Source: UBA4660 sp034408895 (GTDB taxonomy: Bacteria; Bacteroidota; Bacteroidia; Flavobacteriales_D; Sanyastnellaceae). From it: 64,000 nt of DNA. The stretch lies in NCBI GenBank assembly GCA_034408895.1, contig JAWXCI010000055.1, forward strand, positions 1 to 64,000. The letters run 5' to 3'. The position numbers were made by a program, and so were the translations under genes. The notes beneath the pieces were generated by a model. The model searched no databases. It was not told the DNA's origin and saw nothing but the letters and a program-made list of their open reading frames with translations. Every line of letters starts with the position of its first letter. Position 1 is the first letter of the stretch. Below are positions 17,312 to 26,308 of the stretch, piece by piece.

Positions 17312-17601
17312 GAAACCGCTCAGGAATCAAACTCATTTTCGCAGATGGCGGTTATCGAGGCGAGTTAATCACCATCGCAAAACAAAAGTTCAATTACTGG
17401 ATTCATATCGTTATACGAAGAGACAAAACAGATGGATTTAGAATTATCCTAAGACGATGGGTCGTTGAAAGAACGTTCTCTTGGTTCGACAATTATGGAA
17501 GGCACTGTCGAGACTACAAAACCCTCATGGATTCAACAGAAGGCATGATTAAACTCTCCGCTATTAAACTTTTGATCAGAAAATTTTCAACAAGCTCTTA
17601 G
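17312..17601 (+). mobile_element. Remnant of an IS5-type DDE transposase (C-terminal end only)
   Basis: The + frame from an in-frame stop at 17309-17311 to TAG at 17599-17601 gives about 96 residues. They read G-I-K-L-I-F-A-D-G-G-Y-R-G-E-L, then R-R-D-K-T-D-G-F-R-I, R-R-W-V-V-E-R-T-F-S-W-F, R-D-Y-K-T-L-M-D-S-T-E-G-M-I-K-L. These are the second Asp block and the W-V-V-E-R-T-F-S-W block with the catalytic Glu of the IS5/IS427-like transposases. Everything N-terminal is missing and residues between the two blocks are shortened (the segment after L-I-T-I-A-K-Q-K). No terminal inverted repeats or target duplication could be recognised. Inactive. Confidence 0.85.
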
Positions 17602-17615
17602 TTTTTCGAAAGGAC

Positions 17616-17876
17616 TTATGCTGATGCTTTCGCTTTTTTCTTGCGTGCGGGTCTGCGATTGCTCACCCACTCATCATTGAGGTGTTCGCCCATTATCACC
17701 ACATCCTTATCGGGAAGTGCACTATATCGCTCGGCTGTAATCAGCATACCTTCTTTATTGGTACTGTACATCATCACCGGGTTGCTCATTCCCTTGTTTT
17801 TCACACTTACGTAAAAACCGTTTTTTAACCGTGCAGGCTTCGTTGAAGGGCGGCCTACTTTTCCTTTGCTACTCAT
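17616..17876 (-). CDS. Small basic protein with an AT-hook-like start
   Basis: 86 residues from ATG 17876 (an earlier in-frame start at 17912 adds a poor extension). Begins M-S-S-K-G-K-V-G-R-P-S-T-K-P and ends with R-R-P-A-R-K-K-K-A-K; both ends are strongly basic. The middle F-Y-V-S-V-K-N and Y-S-A-L-P-D-K-D-V-V-I-M looks like a small beta structure. The G-R-P core resembles an AT hook, so nucleic-acid binding is possible, but I do not recognise a named family. Next to the IS remnant, but its codon use does not look foreign. Confidence 0.6.
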   Translation of the reverse strand: MSSKGKVGRPSTKPARLKNGFYVSVKNKGMSNPVMMYSTNKEGMLITAERYSALPDKDVVIMGEHLNDEWVSNRRPARKKKAKASA

Positions 17877-18144
17877 GGGGCGAATGTAAGTGAAACTCCC
17901 GCTTTTGGTCACTCAATTTGCCCACTATTTAGAAATTTTGTAAACAAGGATGTGAAAAACGGGAGTTCCACGTGATGACGCAAACACGGTGTGCCGAAGT
18001 TTTTCATACTTGACACCACCCCATTGCATGAGGAATATTTCTTCGCCCGTCACCGCCTGAGCAGGGTAGAGACTTATTGGTTTTCCGCAGGACGTCCACT
18101 GGATGCTGCAAGGTTTGCATGAGACAGCCCCATCCGACCTGTCT

Positions 18145-18759
18145 TCAACCGTGAATGGTTTCCGATTTTCCGTATTTCTCCATCAAGGTGCCTTCGAATT
18201 CAAGGAAATGTTTCCAGCACCTGTCCACATCAATCCCCTTTCCATATTTCCGGGCAAAACCAATGAAGGTGGTGTAGTGTTCAGCTTCACTCGCCATTAA
18301 GTCGCGGTAAAATTTCTTCAGTCCGGTATCAGGAATTTCATCAGACAACAAGCGGAATCGTTCGCAACTCCGCGCCTCGATCATGGCAGCAAGCAACATC
18401 TTGTTCACGAAATTCTGCTCATGGCTTCCTCCTTTGGGGATGAAGGCATAAAGATCATGCACATAAGGATCCTTCCTTTCGCGTCCGAGTTTCAGTCCTC
18501 GTTTTTTCAATTCATCGAGCACCAATGCCAGGTGGGAAATTTCTTCCCCAGCTATTCGTGTCATCTCATCCACCAGATCGGCATAATCAGAAAATTGCAC
18601 CATACAACTGATGGCGTTCGATGCAGCCTTCTGCTCGCACCATGCATGGTCAGTCAAAATTTCTGCGATGTTTTTCTCCACGATATTTACCCAACGCGGA
18701 TCAGTGGGGAGTGCAGGCCAAGCATTAATTTTTTGGGTGGTGAATTTTGCACGGGACAA
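18145..18759 (-). CDS. miaE: tRNA-(ms2io6A)-hydroxylase-type di-iron protein
   Basis: 204 residues, ferritin-like four-helix fold. Di-iron ligand motifs are D-H-A-W-C-E-Q-K-A, E-E-I-S-H-L, M-I-E-A-R-S-C-E-R-F and S-E-A-E-H-Y, the pattern of MiaE, which hydroxylates the isopentenyl group of modified A37 in tRNA. The length matches the family. Alone on its strand, followed by a 58-bp nested inverted repeat upstream of its start. The tRNA substrate modification requires MiaA/MiaB, which are not in the window. Confidence 0.88.
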   Translation of the reverse strand: MSRAKFTTQKINAWPALPTDPRWVNIVEKNIAEILTDHAWCEQKAASNAISCMVQFSDYADLVDEMTRIAGEEISHLALVLDELKKRGLKLGRERKDPYVHDLYAFIPKGGSHEQNFVNKMLLAAMIEARSCERFRLLSDEIPDTGLKKFYRDLMASEAEHYTTFIGFARKYGKGIDVDRCWKHFLEFEGTLMEKYGKSETIHG

Positions 18760-18780
18760 AGATTTTAAGAGAGTTATGCA

Positions 18781-18838
18781 AATTACGAAGTGCTTCCCGA
18801 CAGCTATTGGGATAGGGTTGGGTGCTTACTTCGTAATT
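18781..18838. repeat. 58-bp nested inverted repeat between rodA and miaE
   Basis: Outer arms AATTACGAAGT (18781-18791) and ACTTCGTAATT (18828-18838) are a perfect 11-bp inverted pair. Inside, 18795-18812 reads TCCCGACAGCTATTGGGA, a two-mismatch version of the palindrome found perfect at 35144 and 43124. It could fold as a cruciform or act as the shared end of rodA and start of miaE transcripts; a miniature mobile element is also possible. Confidence 0.7.
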
Positions 18839-18859
18839 CAGGCTTCATTGCATCCAACA

Positions 18860-20257
18860 TTACCTGAAAACCGCCAGCCGCTCCGCATCCAGCCTCACCA
18901 TTATAAAAAGTAGAATGGTGAAGGCCAGCAGCGATGATCCCCCATAACTAAAGAAGGGAAGTGGTATGCCTATGATAGGAGCAAGGCCGATTACCATCCC
19001 CATGTTGATCAGCACGTGCATAAAAAAAATACTGGCCACGCAATACCCGTACACCCTTGAAAATTGCGACCGCTGCCGCTCAGCCATATTAATAAGGCGA
19101 ATGATGAGGAAGATGAACATGCCCAGCACCAGGGTGCTCCCAACAAAGCCCCACTCCTCGGAAACTGCCGAGAAGATAAAGTCGGTCCATTGTTCGGGCA
19201 CGTAGTGATTGTGAGTCATGGGACCATCCAGGTATCCCTTGCCCAGCAAGCCTCCGCTGCCCACAGTGATTTTGGCCATGCGGGCATTGTACCCCAGGTC
19301 CTTCTTTTTTTTATCGGTGGATGCTTCTACCGCTACAGCCCGCTCCTGCGCTTTTTCCTGGTCAATGGCCAATGCTTTTTCTTCCAACCCAAACAACACC
19401 AGGATGCGGTCGCGGTGATGATCCTTGAGAGCATTCACCATCATATAATCAACAGACAGGCAGAAACCAATGCCCCCGATTCCAGCTGCAATGGTGATGA
19501 TCGTAAACAACTTTCGCGAGCGTGGTACCACAAAATTCCTGATGAAGAACAGGGAGAGCAGTGCAATACAAAAAAGGATAATCACCACAATGTAGATGCC
19601 TGTACCCGCTCCCATAAATGGATAGGAAATGCTTGCGGCACTGGCAATGATGCTCACCACAGAAAGCACAATGGCCATTAAGCCCACAATAAGAATATTG
19701 CCGCTTAACCCTTCGCGATACATGGCCAGTATAAACCCGGCAAACACCAGCACACTGCCAACATCGGGCTGTATCAAAACAAGGCCTGCCGGGAGGGCTA
19801 TAATGCAGGAAGCTACAATCCTGGTTCTCCAGGTTTTGAAACGCGCCTTGGTAGTGCTTATGTATTTGGCCACCAGCAGGGCCGTCCCCATTTTGGCAAA
19901 CTCCGAGGGCTGCAGTGTAAAGGTTCCTATTTGTATCCATGCCTTGGCACCATTCACTTCGTGCCCAATAACCAGCACCAGCCCCAGCATAAAGATGCAG
20001 GCCAGGTAAATAATCCATGCAAACTGGTTGAATACGTTGCCCTCTATATACATCACCAACAGCGCGAGCACAGCAGCAATGATGATAAACAAGAATTGTT
20101 TTCCGCTTTCTTCTTCCAGATTGAGAATGTTCATTTCATTCGGGTTGAAACTCGCGGCATAGATGTTCATCCAACCAAAGAGTACCATCACTCCATAAAT
20201 AATCACGGTGATCCAGTCCACATTGCTTATGTTGGTAGTGGTGCGCGTGGGGCTCAT
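18860..20257 (-). CDS. rodA: Peptidoglycan glycosyltransferase RodA
   Basis: 465 residues, SEDS family with about ten membrane helices. Polymerises lipid II in the elongasome together with PBP2. Signature segments: L-Q-P-S-E-F-A-K (residues near 115-125, with A-K-M-G-T-A), L-V-L-I-Q-P-D-V-G-S, L-G-K-G-Y-L-D-G-P-M-T-H-N-H-Y-V-P-E-Q-W-T-D-F-I-F-S and the C-terminal G-I-P-L-P-F-F-S-Y-G-G-S-S. A charged cytoplasmic loop near residues 265-310 is longer than in E. coli, as usual in Bacteroidota. Last gene of the mre operon; starts 4 bases inside mrdA. Confidence 0.96.
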   Translation of the reverse strand: MSPTRTTTNISNVDWITVIIYGVMVLFGWMNIYAASFNPNEMNILNLEEESGKQFLFIIIAAVLALLVMYIEGNVFNQFAWIIYLACIFMLGLVLVIGHEVNGAKAWIQIGTFTLQPSEFAKMGTALLVAKYISTTKARFKTWRTRIVASCIIALPAGLVLIQPDVGSVLVFAGFILAMYREGLSGNILIVGLMAIVLSVVSIIASAASISYPFMGAGTGIYIVVIILFCIALLSLFFIRNFVVPRSRKLFTIITIAAGIGGIGFCLSVDYMMVNALKDHHRDRILVLFGLEEKALAIDQEKAQERAVAVEASTDKKKKDLGYNARMAKITVGSGGLLGKGYLDGPMTHNHYVPEQWTDFIFSAVSEEWGFVGSTLVLGMFIFLIIRLINMAERQRSQFSRVYGYCVASIFFMHVLINMGMVIGLAPIIGIPLPFFSYGGSSLLAFTILLFIMVRLDAERLAVFR

Positions 20258-22071
20258 TCGTCAAGAAAATCGGCTTCGAGCATTCGTTTCTCCCTGGCCT
20301 TTTCGGTAATGGTATCGGTCAGGTATTTTTCTATGAGGAGGCTGGCAATGGGTGCGCTCCACGTTCCACCAAATCCTGCATTCTCCGTGTACACCGCGAT
20401 GGCAATTTTGGGATCGTCTTTGGGGGCGAAGCACACATACACCGCGTGGTCTTTTTTCGGTGGCACGTTTTGCACAGTTCCGGTTTTTCCGCAGATAACA
20501 ATGTTCTTCAACTTCGAACTGTTGGCCGTTCCGCCCGGCCCCACCACTTTTTCCATGGCATTGATCACGGTGCGGAAATGCGCAGTATCAATACCCGTAA
20601 GGTTCCGCTCCAGATATTCCGGGCGTGGCCTGCCGGTTTGGCCAAGTGACTTCACGGTATGTGGTGAGATGAAATAACCGCGGTTGGCAATGGTGCACAC
20701 CAGGTTGCACATCTGCAATGGAGTCACCTGCATTTCACCTTCACCGATGCTCAGGGAATAAATGGTGGAATAAGCCCACTGCAATTCGCCATACCAATCC
20801 TCATCATCATAAAATTCGACACCAGGAACCAGACCGGTTTTCACTCCCGGTATGTCACTGCCAAGGTTGCTGCCCAACCCCAATTTTTGCATTTGCTTCT
20901 GCCAGATGCCCAATCCAATTCTGGCATCCTTGAAGCGCGAAGTTTTGTCCCTGTCGCCTTCCACTACCCGGTGCATCACCTCGCGGAAGTAAGGATTGCA
21001 CGAGTGAACAATCGCCATTTCCAAATCATCGAAACTGTGCGAACCGTGGCAACCGATTATGCCCCTGTTGCAGTGAATTCTCGTTTGCGGATTGATAGCG
21101 CCTACTTGCAATGCCGTGAGGGATTGTGCCAGTTTAAAAATGGAACCCGGACGATACTCGGCTTGTGTGGCGCGATTGAAAAGCGGAAGTGCAGGATCAT
21201 TTAGCAGAACATTAAAATTGTGTCCCCGTGCTCGACCGACAAGAAGATTGGGGTCATAAGTCGGTGCTGAAACAAGGCATAGAACTTCCCCTGTTTTTGG
21301 TTCAATGGCTACAATGCATCCGCGCTTGTTGGCCATTAGTTCTTCACCGTATCGCTGGAGGTCAGAGTCTATGGTTGAGAATAAATTTTGGCCAGCCACA
21401 GCAGCGCTATCCAGTTTTCCTTCCGCCACACCACGAACCACTCCCTGGTTATCACGGTACACATATTTTACACCGCGCTTGCCGCGTAATTCCGCTTCGT
21501 ACGCTTTTTCTATGCCCCCTTTTCCAATATAGTCTCGCTTGGTGTAATAGGGAGAGGCTTCCTGTTCGCCCTTGCTGATTTTTCCTACATCGCCCAACAG
21601 CAGCGCACCAATACTTTGCGGATAAACACGAAGGGTCCGCGTTTCTGCAAAAAATCCAGGGTACTTGTAAAGCTCTTCTGAAATGCGTGCAAACTCCGGT
21701 GGAGTGATTTGTTCTATGAAAACATGCCTTAGTCTTCGCTCCTTTCTCGCCTCAATTCTTTTAAAGAATTTGATGAATTCATCTTTGGAAACTTTAGTCA
21801 GTTCGCAAAATGCAGCGGTATCCATGGGCAGGGTTTCCGTGGGGGTCACCATCAGGTCGTATACCGTTTGGTTGGTCACAAGCACCTTGCCGTTGCGGTC
21901 GAAAATGATACCTCGCGATGGGTAAATAATTTCCTCCTTCTCCGTCAGCATGGTGGCTTTGTTCTTCAAATCGCTGTTTACCACCTGAAGAAAAAAAAGA
22001 CGGATGAGGTAGATAGCCCCGATGATGAGAACAATAAACGAGATGGTGTACCTGCGGCTTTCGAGGTTCAT
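20254..22071 (-). CDS. mrdA: Penicillin-binding protein 2, elongasome transpeptidase
   Basis: 605 residues, one N-terminal membrane helix (about 10-30), then the dimerisation domain with G-I-I-F-D-R-N-G-K-V-L. The transpeptidase has the active-site Ser310 in R-P-G-S-I-F-K, S-C-N at 357-359 and K-T-G-T in I-C-G-K-T-G-T-V-Q. S-T-I-D-S-D-L-Q marks the start of the catalytic domain. It cross-links the glycan made by RodA. Overlaps mreD by 4 bases upstream and rodA by 4 bases downstream, showing translational coupling. Confidence 0.96.
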   Translation of the reverse strand: MNLESRRYTISFIVLIIGAIYLIRLFFLQVVNSDLKNKATMLTEKEEIIYPSRGIIFDRNGKVLVTNQTVYDLMVTPTETLPMDTAAFCELTKVSKDEFIKFFKRIEARKERRLRHVFIEQITPPEFARISEELYKYPGFFAETRTLRVYPQSIGALLLGDVGKISKGEQEASPYYTKRDYIGKGGIEKAYEAELRGKRGVKYVYRDNQGVVRGVAEGKLDSAAVAGQNLFSTIDSDLQRYGEELMANKRGCIVAIEPKTGEVLCLVSAPTYDPNLLVGRARGHNFNVLLNDPALPLFNRATQAEYRPGSIFKLAQSLTALQVGAINPQTRIHCNRGIIGCHGSHSFDDLEMAIVHSCNPYFREVMHRVVEGDRDKTSRFKDARIGLGIWQKQMQKLGLGSNLGSDIPGVKTGLVPGVEFYDDEDWYGELQWAYSTIYSLSIGEGEMQVTPLQMCNLVCTIANRGYFISPHTVKSLGQTGRPRPEYLERNLTGIDTAHFRTVINAMEKVVGPGGTANSSKLKNIVICGKTGTVQNVPPKKDHAVYVCFAPKDDPKIAIAVYTENAGFGGTWSAPIASLLIEKYLTDTITEKAREKRMLEADFLDE

Positions 22072-22592
22072 CGTTCCGATTTCTTAGCTGAATAGATAAG
22101 ATATTGACCAATAGTCATAAGCAGCAATGTGGCAATGGTGCTGAGCAGGACGCGCAGAAAGGTTTGGAAAAAATCAGTGAAGCGAAACACCTCGAGGTAG
22201 AACAGCCAGCAGTGATGGGCAAGTGCGAGTACGCCAGCATAAGTGAGGTACCACGGCAAACCCATTCGTTGTACAGTGGGCCGCTGTGTGGCTTCGTACC
22301 CCTCGCGGGGCGAAATTATTTTCTGGATAAGAGGTTGCAGGTAACCCACAAAGAGGCATGCACTGGTGTGAAGTCCCGGATTTTGCATGAAGTAATCCAT
22401 ACCGAGACCAACACTGCCTGCTACCACCAGCACTACCCAACGCGGAGTTTCGAAAGGCAGCATCAGTATTCCGAAAATGTAAATCCACGGTAATATCATT
22501 CCGTGCATCCAGTCCATGCGGCTCACCACCAGCGCCTGGAGCAAGAGCAGGAAAAGTATCCTGATAAGATTATTGAGAATCAACTGCGCCAT
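22068..22592 (-). CDS. mreD: Rod shape-determining protein MreD
   Basis: 174 residues with five hydrophobic helices; poorly conserved sequence, so the call rests on position between mreC and mrdA, length and topology. It spans the inner membrane and bridges MreC with MreB and PBP2. The start lies 23 bases inside the end of mreC. Confidence 0.9.
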   Translation of the reverse strand: MAQLILNNLIRILFLLLLQALVVSRMDWMHGMILPWIYIFGILMLPFETPRWVVLVVAGSVGLGMDYFMQNPGLHTSACLFVGYLQPLIQKIISPREGYEATQRPTVQRMGLPWYLTYAGVLALAHHCWLFYLEVFRFTDFFQTFLRVLLSTIATLLLMTIGQYLIYSAKKSER

Positions 22593-23421
22593 ATTCCTGC
22601 CGGGCCTCTGTTTCTATTTGTTGTTGTTCTGTTTCAAGTGTGTTGTTCACCACATCCACATAGCTCAGTTTGCGGAAGTTGGTGGAGAGTTTTACTGTAA
22701 TACGATGTACGTTCTCCTCCACCTTAGCATCATGGTTGGAAACTATGCCAACCATACATCCGGCTGGGAAGTAGGGGGAAAATCCGGTGGTCACAATCGT
22801 GTCACCAAGTTCTACTTTTACTTCTTTAGGGATTTCGTTCACGGTGGCATACAGCGCATTGTCTCCTTCCCAAATCAAGGTACCGAAAACACCGGTGCCC
22901 TTCATTTTGACACTTGCCTTGAAGTCTTCGTGCAGCACACTCATGGCTACTGAAAAATGGGTGGAAACTTTTACCACCTTGCCCACCACACTGTTGTTGG
23001 CAATCACACCCATACCTTCTTTCACGCCCCCATCAGCTCCCTGGTCAAGGGTAATAAAGTTGCTTTGAAATTGCACACTATTGTTAACGACACGGGCGGG
23101 GCGGTATTCCCAATTTTTCAGGTAGATTGTATCGTTGTATTGGTAAACGCGATCAGAAATTTTGAGATAGTTGCTCTTTACTTCTTCTCGAAGCAATGAA
23201 TTTTGGATGGAGAGTTCATCGTTGATATCTCCCAGCCGCAGGTAGCCGGAAAATTCCGTGCGCCATGCCTGGATATTTCCTATGGCATCGGTACAGGTGT
23301 TAAGCCACGCAGTGTTGTGGTGCCTGCTTGCAGTGAAGTAAAGAGCAAGGGCTGCAGCCTGGAGTGCCAAAAACAACAGGAACATGTACAGCCGCTTTAT
23401 CAGTTCAATGATGTTTCGCAT
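22570..23421 (-). CDS. mreC: Rod shape-determining protein MreC
   Basis: 283 residues: a short cytoplasmic start, one membrane helix (about 8-28), a coiled coil (about 60-95) and the periplasmic double beta-barrel with N-N-S-V-Q-F-Q-S-N-F-I-T-L-D-Q-G, G-V-K-E-G-M-G-V-I and L-G-D-T-I-V-T-T-G-F-S. MreC is the periplasmic activator of PBP2. It is 105 bases downstream of mreB. The C-terminal tail is Gln/Glu-rich. Confidence 0.95.
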   Translation of the reverse strand: MRNIIELIKRLYMFLLFLALQAAALALYFTASRHHNTAWLNTCTDAIGNIQAWRTEFSGYLRLGDINDELSIQNSLLREEVKSNYLKISDRVYQYNDTIYLKNWEYRPARVVNNSVQFQSNFITLDQGADGGVKEGMGVIANNSVVGKVVKVSTHFSVAMSVLHEDFKASVKMKGTGVFGTLIWEGDNALYATVNEIPKEVKVELGDTIVTTGFSPYFPAGCMVGIVSNHDAKVEENVHRITVKLSTNFRKLSYVDVVNNTLETEQQQIETEARQEYGAVDSQ

Positions 23422-23526
23422 GAATTATTTTTAAGTTGAAATGCATGAGGGAAGAAATCCGATGACGCTCTGTGTTCGGGAAACAATTTTCCTGAATTCA
23501 CAGGGGAGATTACCAACATGCTGTCA

Positions 23527-24552
23527 TCACTCCCTCATCAGGAACTGGAATCGGTTGATGTTCTTCAACGCGATGCCTGTGCCACGGGCCACTGCACGAA
23601 GGGGGTCTTCGCTCACATGAACTGGAAGTTTGGTCTTCATAGAAATTCTTTTATCGAGACCGCGCAATAATGCGCCACCACCGGCCAGGTAGATTCCTGT
23701 CTTAAAAATATCAGCCGAAAGTTCTGGCGGAGTGTTTTCGAGGCAGCTCATTATGGCTTCTTCAATTTTCGAAATGCTCTTGTCAAGTGCATGGGCAATT
23801 TCAGAATAGCTAACAGAAATTTCTTTTGGGATCCCGGTCATGAGGTCGCGTCCGCGAACGCTGTAGTCGGGTGGGGGATTGTCCAGTTCTGGCAAAGCCG
23901 CTCCCACCTCAATCTTTATTTGTTCGGCTGTTCGTTCTCCAATAAGTATGTTGTGTTGCCTGCGCATGTATTCTTCAATGTCCTGGGTAAGTTCATCACC
24001 GGCCACGCGAATGTTTTTGTCGGTAACAATTCCTCCCAGTGCAATCACGGCAATCTCAGATGTGCCGCCACCGATATCAATCACCATGTTGCCCATAGGT
24101 TCTTCCACATCAATACCGATGCCTATGGCTGCCGCCATGGGTTCGTGTATAAGATATACTTCTTTGGCTCCGGCATGTTCGGCTGAATCTTTCACCGCAC
24201 GTTTTTCCACTTCGGTAATTCCGGAGGGAATACAGATGACCATGCGAAGGGAGGGCTGGAAGAAACCACGCTTGCGGTTAATCATCTTTATCATTCCCTT
24301 TATCATGTCTTCGGCAGCATGAAAGTCGGCTATCACTCCGTCTTTTAGGGGACGAATGGTCTTGATATTTTCATGGGTCTTGCCATGCATTTGTTGTGCA
24401 AGGCGCCCTACGGCTACCGTTTTGCCGGTGCTTCGGTCGCGGGCAATTATGGAAGGTTCGTCTACCACCACCTTGTCGTTTTGGATGATGATAGTGTTGG
24501 CGGTGCCAAGGTCAATGGCAATTTCCTGTGTTAGAAATGAGAACAAACCCAT
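23527..24552 (-). CDS. mreB: Actin-like cell-shape protein MreB
   Basis: 341 residues. Actin-fold ATPase with phosphate-1 loop D-L-G-T-A-N-T-I-I, phosphate-2 M-V-I-D-I-G-G-G-T-S-E-I-A and adenosine loop L-A-G-G-G-A-L-L-R-G-L-D. It lines the inner membrane and directs lateral wall growth. First gene of the five-gene mre operon, whose 5' region holds a consensus -7 element at 24649. A rod-shaped cell, at least for part of the life cycle, follows from this operon. Confidence 0.97.
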   Translation of the reverse strand: MGLFSFLTQEIAIDLGTANTIIIQNDKVVVDEPSIIARDRSTGKTVAVGRLAQQMHGKTHENIKTIRPLKDGVIADFHAAEDMIKGMIKMINRKRGFFQPSLRMVICIPSGITEVEKRAVKDSAEHAGAKEVYLIHEPMAAAIGIGIDVEEPMGNMVIDIGGGTSEIAVIALGGIVTDKNIRVAGDELTQDIEEYMRRQHNILIGERTAEQIKIEVGAALPELDNPPPDYSVRGRDLMTGIPKEISVSYSEIAHALDKSISKIEEAIMSCLENTPPELSADIFKTGIYLAGGGALLRGLDKRISMKTKLPVHVSEDPLRAVARGTGIALKNINRFQFLMRE

Positions 24553-24648
24553 GAGCGTAGTGAGTCGGGGATTAAATTTTCTTGCGTTGGATGTTGGCTG
24601 AAACCCTTGTCATTAAAGGTTTTTAGGAACATCATTAAAAACCGGTCA

Positions 24649-24656
24649 CAAATATA
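24649..24656 (-). promoter_or_regulatory. Candidate -7 promoter element of the mre operon
   Basis: On the minus strand TATATTTG, an exact match to the Bacteroidota -7 form TAnnTTTG, about 97 bases before the mreB start. No good TTTG is present at the expected -33 distance, so this is a partial match. Confidence 0.45.
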
Positions 24657-24838
24657 TTTCTGCCTAAAGGTGGGTTGAAGCCATGCGGGGAACTTTTGAA
24701 ACGAGTTATTAACCGCGATAATTCCAGATGGGAATTTGTGATTGGGGGAAGAAGATGAGAGAAAAGAAATTTAAAAAGAAGAAGGCGGATGAGTGATTTC
24801 GAATAGATGTTGAATTCGTCTGATGATACTTTTCGCTG

Positions 24839-25060
24839 CTACCTAAACACATAAGAAATCAGAATGCGCGCTTCCAGGTTTTCGTGTTCATCCAATATCA
24901 GCCGTTCCTTTTTATTGCCAGATGAATGAAGGGCGGCAAGTTGCAGTAGCACTTTTTGTCCGGGGTAGAAAAAGAATCACCACGTTCCTTTTGTCTATGT
25001 AGAAGTAAAAATTCCTCTGCGAATTTTGCAACTTTCCAACAGATTGTTTCCTGGTCCTTC
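24839..25060 (-). pseudogene. Possible decayed end of an outer-membrane protein gene
   Basis: The 708-base gap between mreB and the next gene holds no intact gene. On the minus strand a frame ending at TAG 24839-24841 reads P-G-Q-K-V-L-L-Q-L-A-A-L and ends L-E-A-R-I-L-I-S-Y-V-F-R, resembling the last strand of an outer-membrane barrel. An in-frame stop at 24977-24979 interrupts it. Upstream another frame reads F-Y-F-Y-I-D-K-R-N-V-V-I-L-F, so one frameshift would join them. No start or family could be found; it may be a coincidence. The rest of the gap (24990-25250) shows nothing I can name. Confidence 0.25.
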
Positions 25061-25260
25061 GCTTTTTCCTTGTTGCCCTTTGCCCACTTTTAATTTTCAA
25101 TTCATTCTGACAAATTACCGACACGTTAGTCCTCCGTTAAGGCTCTGCGCACAGTAACAAAGTAGCCATCGGCTTTTCCTACTTTTACGCGCCTTTACAA
25201 AAAATCAAATTCTAAAATGAACACGAAGGCTCACCATTACCATTCAAAAAAATTAGTCTC

Positions 25261-26202
25261 ATGAGAAAAAAAATCCTACTTCTGCCCAGCATCCTGGGGG
25301 TTTTATCTGTCATCAGCATTGTCTCTTCATCCTTCGCGCAAAACTGCCAGGAAGTTTTCATAAGTGAATACGTGGAGGGTTGGTCTAACAACAAAGCCAT
25401 CGAGATTTACAATCCCACCGGTGCCCCCAAAGACATATCTGAATACGGTCTTGTGCGGTTCGCAAATGGCAGCACTGACTTTGGTGAAATCTCTTACCTC
25501 ACGGGAGTTATCATTCCGGCTTATGATGTGGTGGTGGTAGTGCTAGACAAACTTGACACCGCAGGAATTGCACTCGAAGCACCCATTTGGGATGAACTGC
25601 AAGCGGTGGCAGATGTGTATATCAACCCTACCTACGACAATGGCATCTGGCCCATGTACTTCAACGGAGATGATGCAGTGGCACTGCTCACCAACGATGG
25701 GGAAACACTGGTTGATCTCTTTGGCCGCATAGGCGAGGGATCTGACTTTCCTGGCTGGGGGCTTTACACCGATTCTGAAGGTGCGCAACTCTACCAATCA
25801 CGTGACCACACACTCATCCGCCACTCCGATGTGGATGGCGGTGTAACGGTGAATCCAACATCATTCGACATTGAAGCGGAATGGGATTCTCTTTCTGCCA
25901 ACACCTTCGACCACCTCGGCTGGCACGATTGCATTTGTGGCACCGATGTGAATGAACTTGCATCCAAAGCAAATGTGCGTTTTTTTCCTAACCCTGCACA
26001 AGGCGATAACCTGAGCATTGTTTCCGATCAAATGATGGTGGCAATCAAGATGACAGATGTGGAGGGAAAAATCATTTCAGAAGACAACGAAATCAACGAC
26101 ATCATGCATCGTGTTGAAGTGGCCGCAATTCTTCCGGGCGTGTACATCGTGCAAGTAACTCTTGGTGATGGTTCAGTTGTTCAGCAGCGGATAGTGCGTT
26201 AG
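25261..26202 (+). CDS. Exported lamin-tail-domain protein with T9SS type A tail
   Basis: 313 residues. Signal peptide to about residue 26 (S-S-F-A-Q), then a lamin-tail domain at about 30-215: V-F-I-S-E-Y-V-E-G-W-S-N-N-K-A-I-E-I-Y-N-P-T, Y-F-N-G-D-D-A-V-A-L-L and H-T-L-I-R-H-S. The tail (about 235-313) is a type A sorting domain: F-F-P-N-P-A, M-T-D-V-E-G-K and L-P-G-V-Y-I-V-Q-V. Lamin-tail domains often occur on extracellular nucleases and related DNA-linked proteins. Followed on the same strand by a TonB receptor and a phospholipase-D-fold protein, likely one operon. Confidence 0.9.
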   Translation: MRKKILLLPSILGVLSVISIVSSSFAQNCQEVFISEYVEGWSNNKAIEIYNPTGAPKDISEYGLVRFANGSTDFGEISYLTGVIIPAYDVVVVVLDKLDTAGIALEAPIWDELQAVADVYINPTYDNGIWPMYFNGDDAVALLTNDGETLVDLFGRIGEGSDFPGWGLYTDSEGAQLYQSRDHTLIRHSDVDGGVTVNPTSFDIEAEWDSLSANTFDHLGWHDCICGTDVNELASKANVRFFPNPAQGDNLSIVSDQMMVAIKMTDVEGKIISEDNEINDIMHRVEVAAILPGVYIVQVTLGDGSVVQQRIVR

Positions 26203-26235
26203 AAACAATCACGCAGATATTTTCTGTGAGAAAAA

Positions 26236-26262
26236 ATTTCCTTGTTTTCCTTGTGTTCCGTG
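26236..26262. repeat. 9-bp-period array between the lamin-tail and TonB-receptor genes
   Basis: Three words ATTTCCTTG, TTTTCCTTG, TGTTCCGTG in direct succession. Similar in kind to the 9-bp array in front of murI (60644). Confidence 0.5.
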
Positions 26263-26308
26263 CGTCAAATAAAAAAATTCCAAGATGCCTTCTGAAGTTT
26301 TCCTGAAG

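Noticed and set aside
24553..25260. A small RNA or riboswitch in the 708-base gap after mreB
   Set aside because: I saw no conserved riboswitch core or strong hairpin with a T run there; only a promoter-like element and a possible decayed frame.
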